A DNA stretch of 64,000 nt from Nannocystis exedens (GCF_002343915.1 NZ_NETK01000001.1:11060001-11124000); one strand, 5' to 3'. Shown: positions 41,137 to 54,222, counted from the stretch's first letter. Notes: generated by a model from the sequence alone, not told the origin. Numbers and translations: made by a program.

Positions 41137-42582
41137 ATGCACATTCTGGTCACGGGCGCGACGGGGTTCGTCGGACGGGCGCTGGTCCTCCGATTGCTGC
41201 GAGATGGTCACCACGTGCGCGCCTGGGTGCGCTCGCCGCGGCGCGCGGCCGATCTGCTGGGCGCCGAGGTCGAGCTGGTGGCCGCGAGCGACGAGACGGC
41301 GCTGGTCCGCGCGGTGACGGGCTGCGAGGCGGTGATCCACCTGGCCGGCGAGTCGGTCGGGGTCGGACGGTGGACGGCGGCGCGCAAGCGCGAGCTCTGG
41401 GACAGCCGCGTGGCGCTGACGGAAAAGCTGGTGCGGGCGATCGCGGCGGCCGAGCCGCGGCCGCGCGTGCTGGTGTCGGCGTCGGCCGTCGGTTACTACG
41501 GCGACCGCGGCGACGAGGAGCTCGACGAGACGTCGCGGCCGGCCGACGACTTCCTCGGCTCGATGTGCCAGGCGTGGGAGGCGGCGGCCCGCAAGGCCGA
41601 GGCGCACGGGGTCCGGGTGTGTACGCCGCGGATCGGGCTGGTGCTGGGCCACGGCGGCGGGGTGCTCGGGGAGCTGCTGCCGATCTTCCGCGCCGGGCTC
41701 GGCGGACCGCTCGGCTCGGGCGAGCAGTGGTTCCCGTGGATCCACCTCCACGACCTGGTCGAGCTGCTGACGATCGCGGTGACCGACGCGCGCTACAGCG
41801 GGCCGGTGCTGGCGGTGGCGCCCCAGCCGGTCACCAACCTGGCCTTCTCGCAGGCGCTGGCCGAGTCGCTCGGCCGCAAGGCCCGCCTGCCGGTGCCGCG
41901 TCTGGCCCTGCGGGTCGCCAAGGGCGAGGCCGCCGACGCGCTGGTCGCCAGCCAGCGGGCGATCCCGGCGCGCACGCTGGCGCTCGGGTTCGAGTTCCAA
42001 TTCCCGACGCTGCCGGCGGCCCTCGACGACCTGTTCGGCGGGCGCGACCGGCCCCACTTCGCGCCGGCCGAGATGGCGCCCCCGAGCCCGTATCTGGCCC
42101 GCCGCTCGCCGACGACGGTGCTGCGGCAGACGACCGTGCTGGCGACGCCGATCGCCGCGGTGTTCGCGTTCTTCTCGCGCGCCGAGAACCTCGGGATCAT
42201 GACGCCGCGCGCGGCGGTGATGGAGATCCTGACGCCGCGGCCGCTGATCGTCGAGGCCGGGCGCCACATCGATTACAAGCTGCAGGTCGGCCCGGTGCGC
42301 GTGCGCTGGACCACCGAGTTCGAGCTGTGGGAGCCGGACCGCCGCTTCGTCGACGTGCAGACCCGCGGGCCGTTCGCGGTTTGGTGGCACGAGCACCGCT
42401 TCGCGCCGCGCGAGGACGGCGGGACGGAGATGGACGACACGGTCTACTACCGCCCGCCGCTCGGGCCGCTCGCCCGGCTCGCCGACGTGCTGTTCGTGCG
42501 CCCGCGGCTGCGCGAGATCTTCGAGTACCGGGCCCAGGCGATCCGCCTGCGCTTCGGCGCCCGCCCGGCCGGGGATGTCTGA
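41137..42582 (+). CDS. TIGR01777-type SDR epimerase fused to an SRPBCC ligand-binding domain
   Basis: 481 residues. The N-terminal ~300 residues are an extended SDR of the YfcH/TIGR01777 type: MHILVTGATGFVGRALV, VIHLAGESVGVGRW, SASAVGYYGDRGDEELDE, RIGLVLGHGGGVL and FPWIHLHDLV. The C-terminal ~150 residues (RQTTVLATPIAAVFAFFSRA, then FVDVQTRGPFAVWWHEHRF) are an SRPBCC/START-like hydrophobic-ligand cavity. Such fusions occur in other bacteria; the reaction is unknown. The ATG at 41,137 follows a GC-rich leader. The stop codon sits at the edge of a six-unit palindrome array. Confidence 0.88.
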   Translation: MHILVTGATGFVGRALVLRLLRDGHHVRAWVRSPRRAADLLGAEVELVAASDETALVRAVTGCEAVIHLAGESVGVGRWTAARKRELWDSRVALTEKLVRAIAAAEPRPRVLVSASAVGYYGDRGDEELDETSRPADDFLGSMCQAWEAAARKAEAHGVRVCTPRIGLVLGHGGGVLGELLPIFRAGLGGPLGSGEQWFPWIHLHDLVELLTIAVTDARYSGPVLAVAPQPVTNLAFSQALAESLGRKARLPVPRLALRVAKGEAADALVASQRAIPARTLALGFEFQFPTLPAALDDLFGGRDRPHFAPAEMAPPSPYLARRSPTTVLRQTTVLATPIAAVFAFFSRAENLGIMTPRAAVMEILTPRPLIVEAGRHIDYKLQVGPVRVRWTTEFELWEPDRRFVDVQTRGPFAVWWHEHRFAPREDGGTEMDDTVYYRPPLGPLARLADVLFVRPRLREIFEYRAQAIRLRFGARPAGDV

Positions 42583-42662
42583 AAGGGCATGTCTCGAGGG
42601 GCATGTTGCAAGGGGCATGCCCCTGCGAACATGCTCACGAGGACATGATGTTCAGAACACGG
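42570..42662. repeat. 14-bp-period palindrome array, six clean units, convergent junction
   Basis: Cores at 42,588, 42,602, 42,616, 42,630, 42,644 and 42,658, preceded by a degenerate unit at 42,574. Units are gggcatgtct, gggcatgttg, gggcatgccc, gaacatgctc, ggacatgatg and gaacac. It fills the whole 69-bp gap and enters the 3' ends of both flanking genes. Confidence 0.97.
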
Positions 42663-43884
42663 CGATGGCGACGGTGCCGAGGAACGGGATGGGAGGCTGG
42701 TCGGCGCTGCACAGGGGCATGGGCGCGCCGTCGAAGGCGAGCTCGACGCCGGGGCCCGTAGCGAGCCAGCCGCCGAGGTTGCGCGGCATGGTGTCGCCGG
42801 CGAACGGCATCAGCAGGACGCGCGCGTGGGTCGATTGGCCCTCGGGGACGATCGCCAGGGCGTAGCCGTCGCCGAGGCTCGAGGGGCAGGTGGCGGCCTC
42901 GGAGGCCTTGGGCTGGCTGTCGGCGCCGAACGCATAGAGGACGTCGACGACCGGCTCGGGCTCGTCGAAGAGGAGGTCGGTCAGCTCGACCTTGCGGTCG
43001 TGGTGGCTCAACTTCCACTGGTCGGCCGGCGGCTTGGTGCAGGTCATGTCGGACGGGGTCCACGGGAACATGGACGCCGGCTTGTCGCCGAACCGCAGGT
43101 ACTGCACGCCGGCCTGGTCGCGCAGGAGGACGGCGATCCGCTGGCCGGGGGCGGTGGCGCAGGCGTCGAACCATGTCGGGTCGGCGAAGTCCTTGTCCTC
43201 GGTATTGGTCAGGCGAAAGCAGGCCTTCAGCTCGCAGGCGTCGGAGCACAGGGGGACGAAGTCGGCGAACAGCGGGTCGCTCGGGTCGCACTCCTCGCGG
43301 TCGGGCTCGAACATGCCGTCGTTGCACGAGAGCTTGCAATCGCCGGCGCAGCCGTCGAAGGAGTCGGTGTTGCCGTCGTCGCACTGCTCGTCGCCGTGGA
43401 CGAGGCCGTCGCCGCACGCGGGGAGCTTGCACGCCAGGGTGCACGGCGCGTCGATGGCGTCGCCCGGGTCGCACTCCTCGACGCCGTCGTGCACGACGCC
43501 GTCACCGCACTCGGCGATCGTGCAGCTGTTGGTGCAGTCGTTGCCGTCGACGCCGTCACCGTCGTCGCACTCCTCGCCCGGATCGAGGATCTTGTCGCCG
43601 CAGGTGGACGGGACGGGCCCGCTGCTGTCGTGGGTGTCGACGCCGGTGGTGAGCGGCGGCTCGCTGCCCGCGGTGGTGTCGGGGCCGGTGGCGGTGGCGG
43701 GCTCGTCGGTGGTCGGCGCGGCGGTGGTGGTCGGACCGCTGCTGGTCGTAAGGACAGGTTCGGTCGCGGAGGCGCCGTCGCTGTCGCGGTCGAGCCCGAA
43801 GGCGGGGTTCAAGATCTGGCAGCCGCAGGCGCCGGCCAGAACGACGATCCAGGCGCGGCGATGCATCCAGGTCAGGCCAGGCAT
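42652..43884 (-). CDS. DUF4215 Cys-rich lipoprotein
   Basis: 410 residues from the ATG at 43,884 (MPGLTWMHRRAWIVVLAGAC). The lipobox is LAGAC. A Thr/Ser/Pro linker (residues ~35-85) precedes three to four DUF4215/Cys-rich repeats: CGDKILDPGEECDDGDG, CGDGVVHDGVEECDPGD, CGDGLVHGDEQCDDGN and SCNDGMFEPDREECDP. The C-terminal ~200 residues form a separate beta-rich domain (GQRIAVLLRDQAGVQYL, VELTDLLFDEPEP) of unknown function. TATCGT lies 6 nt before the start. The last codons and the stop are inside the palindrome array. Confidence 0.85.
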   Translation of the reverse strand: MPGLTWMHRRAWIVVLAGACGCQILNPAFGLDRDSDGASATEPVLTTSSGPTTTAAPTTDEPATATGPDTTAGSEPPLTTGVDTHDSSGPVPSTCGDKILDPGEECDDGDGVDGNDCTNSCTIAECGDGVVHDGVEECDPGDAIDAPCTLACKLPACGDGLVHGDEQCDDGNTDSFDGCAGDCKLSCNDGMFEPDREECDPSDPLFADFVPLCSDACELKACFRLTNTEDKDFADPTWFDACATAPGQRIAVLLRDQAGVQYLRFGDKPASMFPWTPSDMTCTKPPADQWKLSHHDRKVELTDLLFDEPEPVVDVLYAFGADSQPKASEAATCPSSLGDGYALAIVPEGQSTHARVLLMPFAGDTMPRNLGGWLATGPGVELAFDGAPMPLCSADQPPIPFLGTVAIAVF

Positions 43885-43890
43885 GTCGGC

Positions 43891-43896
43891 ACGATA
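43891..43896 (-). promoter_or_regulatory. Putative -10 box of the DUF4215 lipoprotein gene (TATCGT)
   Basis: TATCGT ends 6 nt before the ATG at 43,884; leaderless transcript predicted. Confidence 0.42.
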
Positions 43897-43985
43897 CCAG
43901 GCGGACAGGGCCGGCCAACCGCTCGCTTGCAGACGGGCCGGAACCGCGGCGCGCAGCGGTTGTCTCGGCGCGCGGAGGACCTGCG

Positions 43986-44459
43986 ATGCGAGCGAGCGCG
44001 CTGCGACGGATCGGTCAGACGGTGGTGTGCGTGGTGGTGGCGACGACGGGGACCAATTGCGCCCCTCACGGCCACGAAACAATCGAGATGGAAGCGGCGC
44101 CGCAGGCGGACTGGACGGTCGCCCGGCGGACGGATTGCCCGGATCGGCGACTCACGGCGCCGACGAGCAGCGTCGACGCGGAGGACGAGGGCTCGCTCGA
44201 CGCGGCGCTCGATCTCGCCCGGGGCGTGCTGGCGCTCGAGTCGTACGAGCAGCCGCGAGCCTGTCACGCGCGCCTGGCCGAGCGCCTGCGCCTGCGATAC
44301 GACATCGACTACCGCAACGTGGGCGCGTGCGGGGTCGACCCGGCGGTGATCGGCCACGCGCGCGGCTACAACGCGATGATGCACCGCCACATCGCCGAGC
44401 GTCACGGGGCGGTGGTCGAGGCGGTGGCCCGCGAGGTCGGGTGCCTCAGGGACGGCTGA
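43986..44459 (+). CDS. Small exported protein, unknown function
   Basis: 157 residues. The N-terminus (MRASALRRIGQTVVCVVVAT) is a signal peptide; the following TTGTNC could be a lipobox-like site. The mature protein has four further cysteines (RTDCPD, RACHAR, GACGVD, VGCLRD) and a helical middle (LDAALDLARGVLAL). No family recognised. Its last 14 bp overlap, tail to tail, the 3' end of the acyl-CoA synthetase gene, one of the few convergent junctions here without a palindrome array. Confidence 0.65.
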   Translation: MRASALRRIGQTVVCVVVATTGTNCAPHGHETIEMEAAPQADWTVARRTDCPDRRLTAPTSSVDAEDEGSLDAALDLARGVLALESYEQPRACHARLAERLRLRYDIDYRNVGACGVDPAVIGHARGYNAMMHRHIAERHGAVVEAVAREVGCLRDG

Positions 44460-45912
44460 GCTGGGCCTTGATCACCTTGCCCATGGCGTTGCGCGGGAGG
44501 GCATCGACGAACCGGACGTCGCGCGGTCGCTTGTGCGGGGCGAGCGCCCGCGCGACGTGGTCGACGAGGTGCTCGGCGAGCGGCGGGCGCGCCGGGTCGC
44601 GGGCGACCACGAAGGCGACGATCCGCTCGCCGAGGTCGTCGTCGGGCAGCCCGACCACCGCGACCTCGGCGACCTCGGGGTGCTCGAGCAAGCAGGTCTC
44701 GATCTCGCCGGCGCCGATCTTGAACCCGCCACTTTTGATCAGGTCGGTGGCCCGGCGACCGACGATCCGGTAGGCCCCATCGGCGGTGCGGGTGGCGAGG
44801 TCGCCGGTGTAAAACCACCCGTCGGCGTCGCGCACGGCCGCGGTCGCGTCGGGCCGCCCGAGGTAGCCGGCGAACACGCTGGGGCCGCGCACCGCGATCT
44901 CGCCGAGCGTGGCGTCGTCGGCGACGTCGAGCGAGTGACGCCGCTCATCGACGAGCCGCACCTCGACGCCGGGGAGGGGCGGACCGACGAGGCCGGGCCG
45001 CGGCGGGCCCGAGGTCGGGACGGCGCACACGATGAGGGTCTCGGTGAGGCCGTAGCGCTCGTAGACGCCGCGGCCGGTGAGCGCGGCGAGCCGTCGGTGC
45101 TCGCGCGCGGACAGGGCCGCGGAGCCGGAGATCAAGAGGCGCGCGGACCCGAGGTCGGCGGCGACCGAGGGCTCGCGCTCGGCCAGCTCGGCCAGGCGGA
45201 CGTACATGGTCGGCACGGCGAACAGCACCCCGCCGCCGCGCAGGGCCGCCGCCAGCGGAGCCGGGTCGAAGCGCGGCTGCCAGTGCAGGCGGCCGCCGAT
45301 CCGCAGGCTGCCGAACAGGCCGAGCACGAGGCCGTGGACGTGGAACAGCGGCAAGGCGTGGACGACGGTGTCGGCGGCCGTCCACGCCCACGCGCGCGCG
45401 AGGCCGTCGATGTTGGCGGCCACGCCCGCGGCGGTGAGGACCGCCCCCTTGGGCGCGCCGGTGGTGCCCGAGGTGTAGATGAGGAGGAGCGGGCGGTCGT
45501 CGGCGCGGTCGAACTCTTCGTGAACTTCAGGACATGAGTCTTCAGACATGTCCTCTGTGACAGGTAAGGCGCGACCGAGCGGGCCGTCGGGGCACTCCTC
45601 GGGGCGAGCGGCGAAGCAGCAGCGCGGGGCCGCGTCCGCGGCGATGTGGGAGCGCTCGCGCTCGCCGAGCCGGGGGTTCAGCGGGACGGTGACGACGCCG
45701 GCGAGCGCGCCGCCGACCACGGCGACGACGGTGCCGAGGTGCGGCTGGGTCCACACGCCGACGCGGTCGCCCGGGCGGACGCCGGCGCGCGCGAGCGCCT
45801 GGGCGTGGCGACGCGCGGCGGCGAGGAGCTGGCGGTCGGTGTACGTGTCGTCGCCGACGGTGAGCACCGTTCGGCCGTCTGGGTGCGCGAGGCAGGGGAA
45901 GAGGGAGTCCAC
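44446..45912 (-). CDS. AMP-dependent acyl-CoA synthetase, malonyl-CoA synthetase (MatB)-like
   Basis: 488 residues, GTG start. ANL-superfamily motifs in order: P-loop YTSGTTGAPKGAVLT near residue 150, ALPLFHVHGLVLGLFG, YERYGLTET, GWFYTGDLA, KSGGFKIGAGEIE hinge region and the catalytic lysine near the end in RNAMGKVIKAQL. The short length and the YGLTETLIVCAVP region resemble MatB, which makes malonyl-CoA or methylmalonyl-CoA. Another short-chain acid substrate is possible. A three-unit palindrome array (42 bp, 14 codons) is translated just before the P-loop as TEDMSEDSCPEVHEEF. Confidence 0.87.
   Translation of the reverse strand: MDSLFPCLAHPDGRTVLTVGDDTYTDRQLLAAARRHAQALARAGVRPGDRVGVWTQPHLGTVVAVVGGALAGVVTVPLNPRLGERERSHIAADAAPRCCFAARPEECPDGPLGRALPVTEDMSEDSCPEVHEEFDRADDRPLLLIYTSGTTGAPKGAVLTAAGVAANIDGLARAWAWTAADTVVHALPLFHVHGLVLGLFGSLRIGGRLHWQPRFDPAPLAAALRGGGVLFAVPTMYVRLAELAEREPSVAADLGSARLLISGSAALSAREHRRLAALTGRGVYERYGLTETLIVCAVPTSGPPRPGLVGPPLPGVEVRLVDERRHSLDVADDATLGEIAVRGPSVFAGYLGRPDATAAVRDADGWFYTGDLATRTADGAYRIVGRRATDLIKSGGFKIGAGEIETCLLEHPEVAEVAVVGLPDDDLGERIVAFVVARDPARPPLAEHLVDHVARALAPHKRPRDVRFVDALPRNAMGKVIKAQLSRP
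45530..45566. repeat. 14-bp-period palindrome array, three units, inside the acyl-CoA synthetase gene
   Basis: Cores at 45,533, 45,547 and 45,561 (ggacatgagt, agacatgtcc, tgacaggt). Three units equal 42 bp, an in-frame length. Confidence 0.9.
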
Positions 45913-45951
45913 GCCTCGATGCGTGTCGCAAATCCCGGGGCCGGTTGCAAG

Positions 45952-46935
45952 TCACTGCACCATGGGGACGTAGGTGATCCACTCGCCGTCGGCGAGGTCG
46001 TAATTGCCGCAGCGCGGCAGCGTGCACTCGATCTCGGTGCCGGCGACCCGCGTCTCGTCGACGCAGAGGGCCCCGTCCGCGGTCCACACCGCCTCGATCG
46101 CGGCCGGCTCGGCGCCGAGCTCCACGGTGCCCGCGACGTTCTCCCACTGGATCGGCGTGCCGTCGGCGGTGTAGCTGTGACCGTCGCCGCAGTAATCCGC
46201 GGTGATCATCTTGAGGGTCGCCTGGCGCTGCGCGGGGCTGGTGTTGCTGCTCTGCGGGCCGTACCCCAGGAGCGACAGCTTGGCCGCGGCCGAGCCGGCG
46301 CAGGCGATGCTGAACCACCGCTGTTCGGGGTCGGGGCGGACCTCCTTGGCCTCCATGTCGTAGGTCTCGCCGCCGAGGACCAGCGCGATCGGAGCCCGGG
46401 GTGAATCATGATTCCCGGTGCAAACATTCCGCTCGATGTGATGACCGTCGATATAGACGAGGCCGTAGGCGTCCACGTCCGGGGCGCCGGCGGCCCAGCG
46501 GGCGACGCGGGCGTGCGAGGCGATCATCACGGTCGCGAACGACTGCCCGCCCATACCGAGGTAAATGCGCGTGCCGACCAGGGAATCGCCGGCGAGCGCG
46601 GCGCCGTGGGCGTCGCGGAGGATCAGGGCGTCGCCGACGACGTCGAGCCGGTCGTAGCCGCCGGCCGCGGCCTTGGGACCGGGCGCGACCTTCACGATCC
46701 GCAGGCCGGCCGCGTTGACCTCGCCGCCCAGGTGGAGCTCGTGGATCGAGCTGCCGAACACCTCGGCGGCATTGAATCCGCACTGCCAGATCGGGCAACT
46801 GGAGCCCTTTTCGCCGATTCGGGGATTGGTGACACCAGGGTCCTCCTTTATCAATGTCTTATCAATGTCACAGGCGGCGAGCAGCCCGCAAAAGCCCATC
46901 GCGGCGCGGATTCCATGACAGTTTCTTGATTTCAC
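45952..46935 (-). CDS. ADYC-domain lipoprotein
   Basis: 327 residues. A GTG start with GGAGGG 10 nt upstream; signal ending FCGLLAAC (lipobox). The segment KMITADYCGDGHSYTADGTP carries the Ala-Asp-Tyr-Cys signature that names the myxobacterial ADYC domain, which occupies roughly residues 60-270. Cysteines are spaced through the domain (SSCPIWQCG, NVCTGN, IACAGS, DYCGDG, ALCVDE, ECTLPRCG), consistent with an exported disulphide-bonded fold. Molecular role unknown. The DNA near its start is less GC-rich than its surroundings. Confidence 0.82.
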   Translation of the reverse strand: MKSRNCHGIRAAMGFCGLLAACDIDKTLIKEDPGVTNPRIGEKGSSCPIWQCGFNAAEVFGSSIHELHLGGEVNAAGLRIVKVAPGPKAAAGGYDRLDVVGDALILRDAHGAALAGDSLVGTRIYLGMGGQSFATVMIASHARVARWAAGAPDVDAYGLVYIDGHHIERNVCTGNHDSPRAPIALVLGGETYDMEAKEVRPDPEQRWFSIACAGSAAAKLSLLGYGPQSSNTSPAQRQATLKMITADYCGDGHSYTADGTPIQWENVAGTVELGAEPAAIEAVWTADGALCVDETRVAGTEIECTLPRCGNYDLADGEWITYVPMVQ

Positions 46936-47038
46936 AACAATCCCTCCACTCCCTCTCTATGCAGTGTCGGGCCGCTTTCAAGCCCGATCGGAGGGTGGAT
47001 GTGATCCGCGCCCACACTCGCCGCGTGAGCCGATGTTT

Positions 47039-50401
<3,363 letters not shown>

Positions 50402-50654
50402 CGGGCGGAGCAGCCCTTCAGTATGACTCCGGTCACAGGTGCGTCCCACTCCGACCCGGCGAGCGGGGTCGCCCCGGTCACCCGGGGGTGCGAAGACCGC
50501 CGCACACCCGGCTGTGGGATAATTACCCCCGTCTTACACTTTGGACCCAGATCGTTCAGGACGCCGGGAACCAGCCCCTCCGCCTCGGTCGCCGCAATTC
50601 TTGACAAGCGATCTCGGCCTCCCACAGGGTGAGGCTTCCAGACCCCATGCGCGA

Positions 50655-51824
<1,170 letters not shown>

Positions 51825-52060
51825 CCCTTCGATCTTTAGCAGGCCGCCGGCCCGATCCGACGCGCGTCTGCCCTTGCGGAGGCTGCGCACGCGTGCGCTC
51901 GCGGGGCCGGCGAGGGAGTGAGGATCGACATGGCCCCAGAGACAGGCGCATGGTCCGTCCCCGGAGGCGCGCGCCCCGAGGCCGGGCGCGGCGGGCTCGG
52001 GCGGAGGAGTCCGCTCGTGGAGGCGCTCGCGGGCGAGGCGGCCGCGGGCGACGCGGGGGC

Positions 52061-53170
52061 TCAGCGGCGGTTGATGTCGACGTAGCCCGGGGTCCGGCGG
52101 TAGGGCAGGGCGAGCTGGAGGGGCCAGCCCTCGTGCTCGGCCAGCCGGAGCAAGCGCGACTTCTTGCGGGCGAGCGTGGCGATGGTGGCGGCGGTGACGT
52201 CGTCGAGCGGCCGCGAGCCGGCCTGCAGCTCCAGGAGGTTCAACTGCTCGAGGTCGACGAGGCCGGCGATCGAGACGTCCGCGGCGACGATGAGGGAGAG
52301 GACCCGCAGGACGGGCAGGCTCGCCAGCTCGGCGATGCCGGCGGCGTTCGCCTCGGTCTGCAGCGACTTCAGCCTGGGCAGCCGGGCCAGGGCGCCGAAC
52401 CCCTCGAGCTTGCCGTCGAGCCGCAGGCTCTCGAGCCGGGTCAGGCTGGCGAGCGGGGTGAGGTCGCAGTCGGGAGTGACCTGGAGCTCGAGCGAGCGCG
52501 CGTCACGGGCAGCCTCGAAGCCGGCGAGGGTGGCGAACGGCCCGGCGTTGCGCAGCCACAGGTGCTTGCGCCCGGCGAACAGACAGCGGCCGAGCTCGGG
52601 GCCGAGGCGCGGCCAGGCGGGGGGCAACGCCCTGGCGGCGTCGTCCTTGAAGCTCTGGCCGTGGCGGCCCTCGCCGCGGCACAGCGCGATCAGGGCGTCG
52701 ACCTCGCCGGCCTGGCCCGAGGCGCCGCGCGCCGCCGCGAGCTGACGCGCGTGCGCCTCGTAGGTGGCCCGCAGCTCGCCCAGCTCGAGGTCGAGGACTT
52801 CGGCGCAGTAGGGCAGGGCAGCGTCGAGGTCGACGTCGATGCCGCGGTCCGCCGCGGTGGCCAGGTAGCCGTCGACGAAGTCGATCTGCACGGCCGGCGT
52901 GGGGTCCTCGGCGTCGAAGGCACCGTGGACGTCCCAGGCGAGCTCGCGCAGCGGATCGATCTTGGGGCGCTTGGTGGCGGTCTTCTTCGTCGCCTTCTCG
53001 GGGGCGGTCTGCTTGGCGGTGGTTTTCGTCGCCTTCTTGGCGGCGGTCTTCTTGGCGGTGGTTTTCGTCGCCTTCTTGACGGCGGTCTTCTTCGTCGCCG
53101 GCTTGGCAGCGGTCGTCCTCGTCGCCTTCGTCGCCTTCGCCCTGGCAGCGGTGCTCGGCTTCTTGGGCAT
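52061..53170 (-). CDS. LRR-like protein with histone-H1-like Lys/Ala/Thr-rich N-terminal tail
   Basis: 369 residues. The first ~70 residues are almost only Lys, Ala and Thr (ATKKTAVKKATKTT and variants), with a 13-residue unit repeated from 39-bp tandem DNA repeats. Such tails resemble histone H1/Hc1-like DNA-binding tails of myxobacteria. The rest starts with a helical domain (IDPLRELAWDVHGAFDAED, ~70-190), then LRR-like units (LTRLESLRLDGKLEGF, LPRLKSLQTEANAAG, LPVLRVLSLIVAADV). The role is unknown; a nucleoid-associated scaffold is an inference. A TAGTCT box is 7 nt upstream of the ATG at 53,170. Confidence 0.78.
   Translation of the reverse strand: MPKKPSTAARAKATKATRTTAAKPATKKTAVKKATKTTAKKTAAKKATKTTAKQTAPEKATKKTATKRPKIDPLRELAWDVHGAFDAEDPTPAVQIDFVDGYLATAADRGIDVDLDAALPYCAEVLDLELGELRATYEAHARQLAAARGASGQAGEVDALIALCRGEGRHGQSFKDDAARALPPAWPRLGPELGRCLFAGRKHLWLRNAGPFATLAGFEAARDARSLELQVTPDCDLTPLASLTRLESLRLDGKLEGFGALARLPRLKSLQTEANAAGIAELASLPVLRVLSLIVAADVSIAGLVDLEQLNLLELQAGSRPLDDVTAATIATLARKKSRLLRLAEHEGWPLQLALPYRRTPGYVDINRR
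52985..53095. repeat. 39-bp tandem repeat encoding the KAT-rich tail
   Basis: ggcggtggttttcgtcgcc starts at 53,016 and again at 53,055, a 39-bp period (13 codons), flanked by more diverged copies. Confidence 0.8.
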
Positions 53171-53177
53171 GCGCCCG

Positions 53178-53183
53178 AGACTA
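53178..53183 (-). promoter_or_regulatory. Putative -10 box of the LRR/KAT-tail gene (TAGTCT)
   Basis: TAGTCT ends 7 nt before the ATG at 53,170; leaderless transcript predicted. Confidence 0.38.
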
Positions 53184-53380
53184 GCCGATACTGCTCGGGG
53201 GGCGGCTGCGAGGCGATGAGGACCGTCGCAGGTCTTGTCGCCGGGGCGGGACCCGAGGACCGCCGGGCTCCGGCGGGCCCCGGGGCTGCGGCCGCGACCT
53301 GGCGGGAGAAGCCGCTTGCAGACGGCCGCAGCGGGGACAGGGGGAGCGGGCGGGTCCGCCGGGCTCATCGAGTGGCCATA

Positions 53381-53406
53381 TGGACATGTCTCCATGGACA
53401 TGTCCC
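53381..53406. repeat. Two near-perfect palindrome units
   Basis: ggacatgtct, spacer ccat, ggacatgtcc; cores at 53,384 and 53,398, 14 bp apart, preceded by ggccat. Confidence 0.88.
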
Positions 53407-53499
53407 GGGAGCGCTGCGGCGACGGCATCCAGCAGACCCCAGCGGCAACGACCGGACCGGGGCCTGCGAGGACGGCGACCAGAGCGACCGCCTGCGCTG

Positions 53500-53998
53500 A
53501 CACATGGATGCTCGCGGGGGAGTCTCGCGCTGCTCGAAGGCAGCACCGTCCGCTCCGACATCGCAACGGTCGAGGGCCCGGGCGCGGTCGAGGCCCGCGG
53601 CGGACTGTACGTCGAGGACGCCGAGGTGATCGTGGAGGACTCGGCGGTGTTCGACAACATGCCCTCGTGAAGGCTGTCGTGGCGTCCGCCCGCTCGCGCG
53701 GCGGCGGACTCGATCAGCTCGGCGGGACGCGGACGCTGACGCGCTCGGGGCGATGGAGTGTGCGGTGCAGACCGGCGAGGGCGACCTGTCGCCGGCCGAG
53801 CCGCTGTTCGGGCCGCTCGAAGACAACGGCGGCCCGACGCCGACGCACGCGCTGATGCCGGCAAGCCCGCTGCGCGACGCCGGCGATCCGCTCGGCTGCG
53901 TCGACCTCGACGGGGTGCCGTTGACGACGGACCAGCGCGGCGAGGTGCGCACCGCCGGCGAGGCCTGCGACATCGGGGCGTTCGAGCTCGGGCAATGA
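53500..53998 (+). pseudogene. Remnant of a parallel-beta-helix protein with choice-of-anchor Q domain
   Basis: Two pieces in different frames resemble one surface-protein family. At 53,520-53,670 a piece reads SLALLEGSTVRSDIATVEG and GGLYVEDAEVIVEDSAVFDN, a beta-helix rung pattern. At 53,753-53,998 another reads EDNGGPTPTHALMPASPLRD, then ACDIGAFELGQ and a stop, the hallmark end of choice-of-anchor Q domains. No signal peptide or long repeat region remains and the frames do not join. This is a decayed gene or a fragment left by rearrangement, with the original 3' end kept. Confidence 0.7.
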
Positions 53999-54208
53999 GG
54001 GCGCGGACGGAGGCCGGCTGCGGCGCGTACGTGCGACCACGAAGCGCGCCGCTCGCGGGCCCTCTCGGCGCGGGCCGATGCCGGCCTCGAGCGGAGCTCG
54101 CTTCTCTCGCCGGCTCGCTCGCCGGTCGGTCTCGCGCTTCGCGTGGAGGCCGAGGAGGGGTGGAGCATTCGGCGGATCGCGGCCTGCCGGCACGCGGCCT
54201 TGTCGGAC

Positions 54209-54214
54209 TATCAT
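54209..54214 (+). promoter_or_regulatory. Putative -10 box of the FG-GAP lipoprotein gene (TATCAT)
   Basis: TATCAT ends 8 nt before the ATG at 54,223, one of the best -10 matches in the window. Confidence 0.5.
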
Positions 54215-54222
54215 CGCCGAGC

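Larger units (their letters stand above)
53171..53499. other. Non-coding stretch upstream of a gene remnant
   Basis: About 330 bp without a credible gene. It contains two perfect palindrome units and the promoter box of the minus-strand neighbour. Confidence 0.5.
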
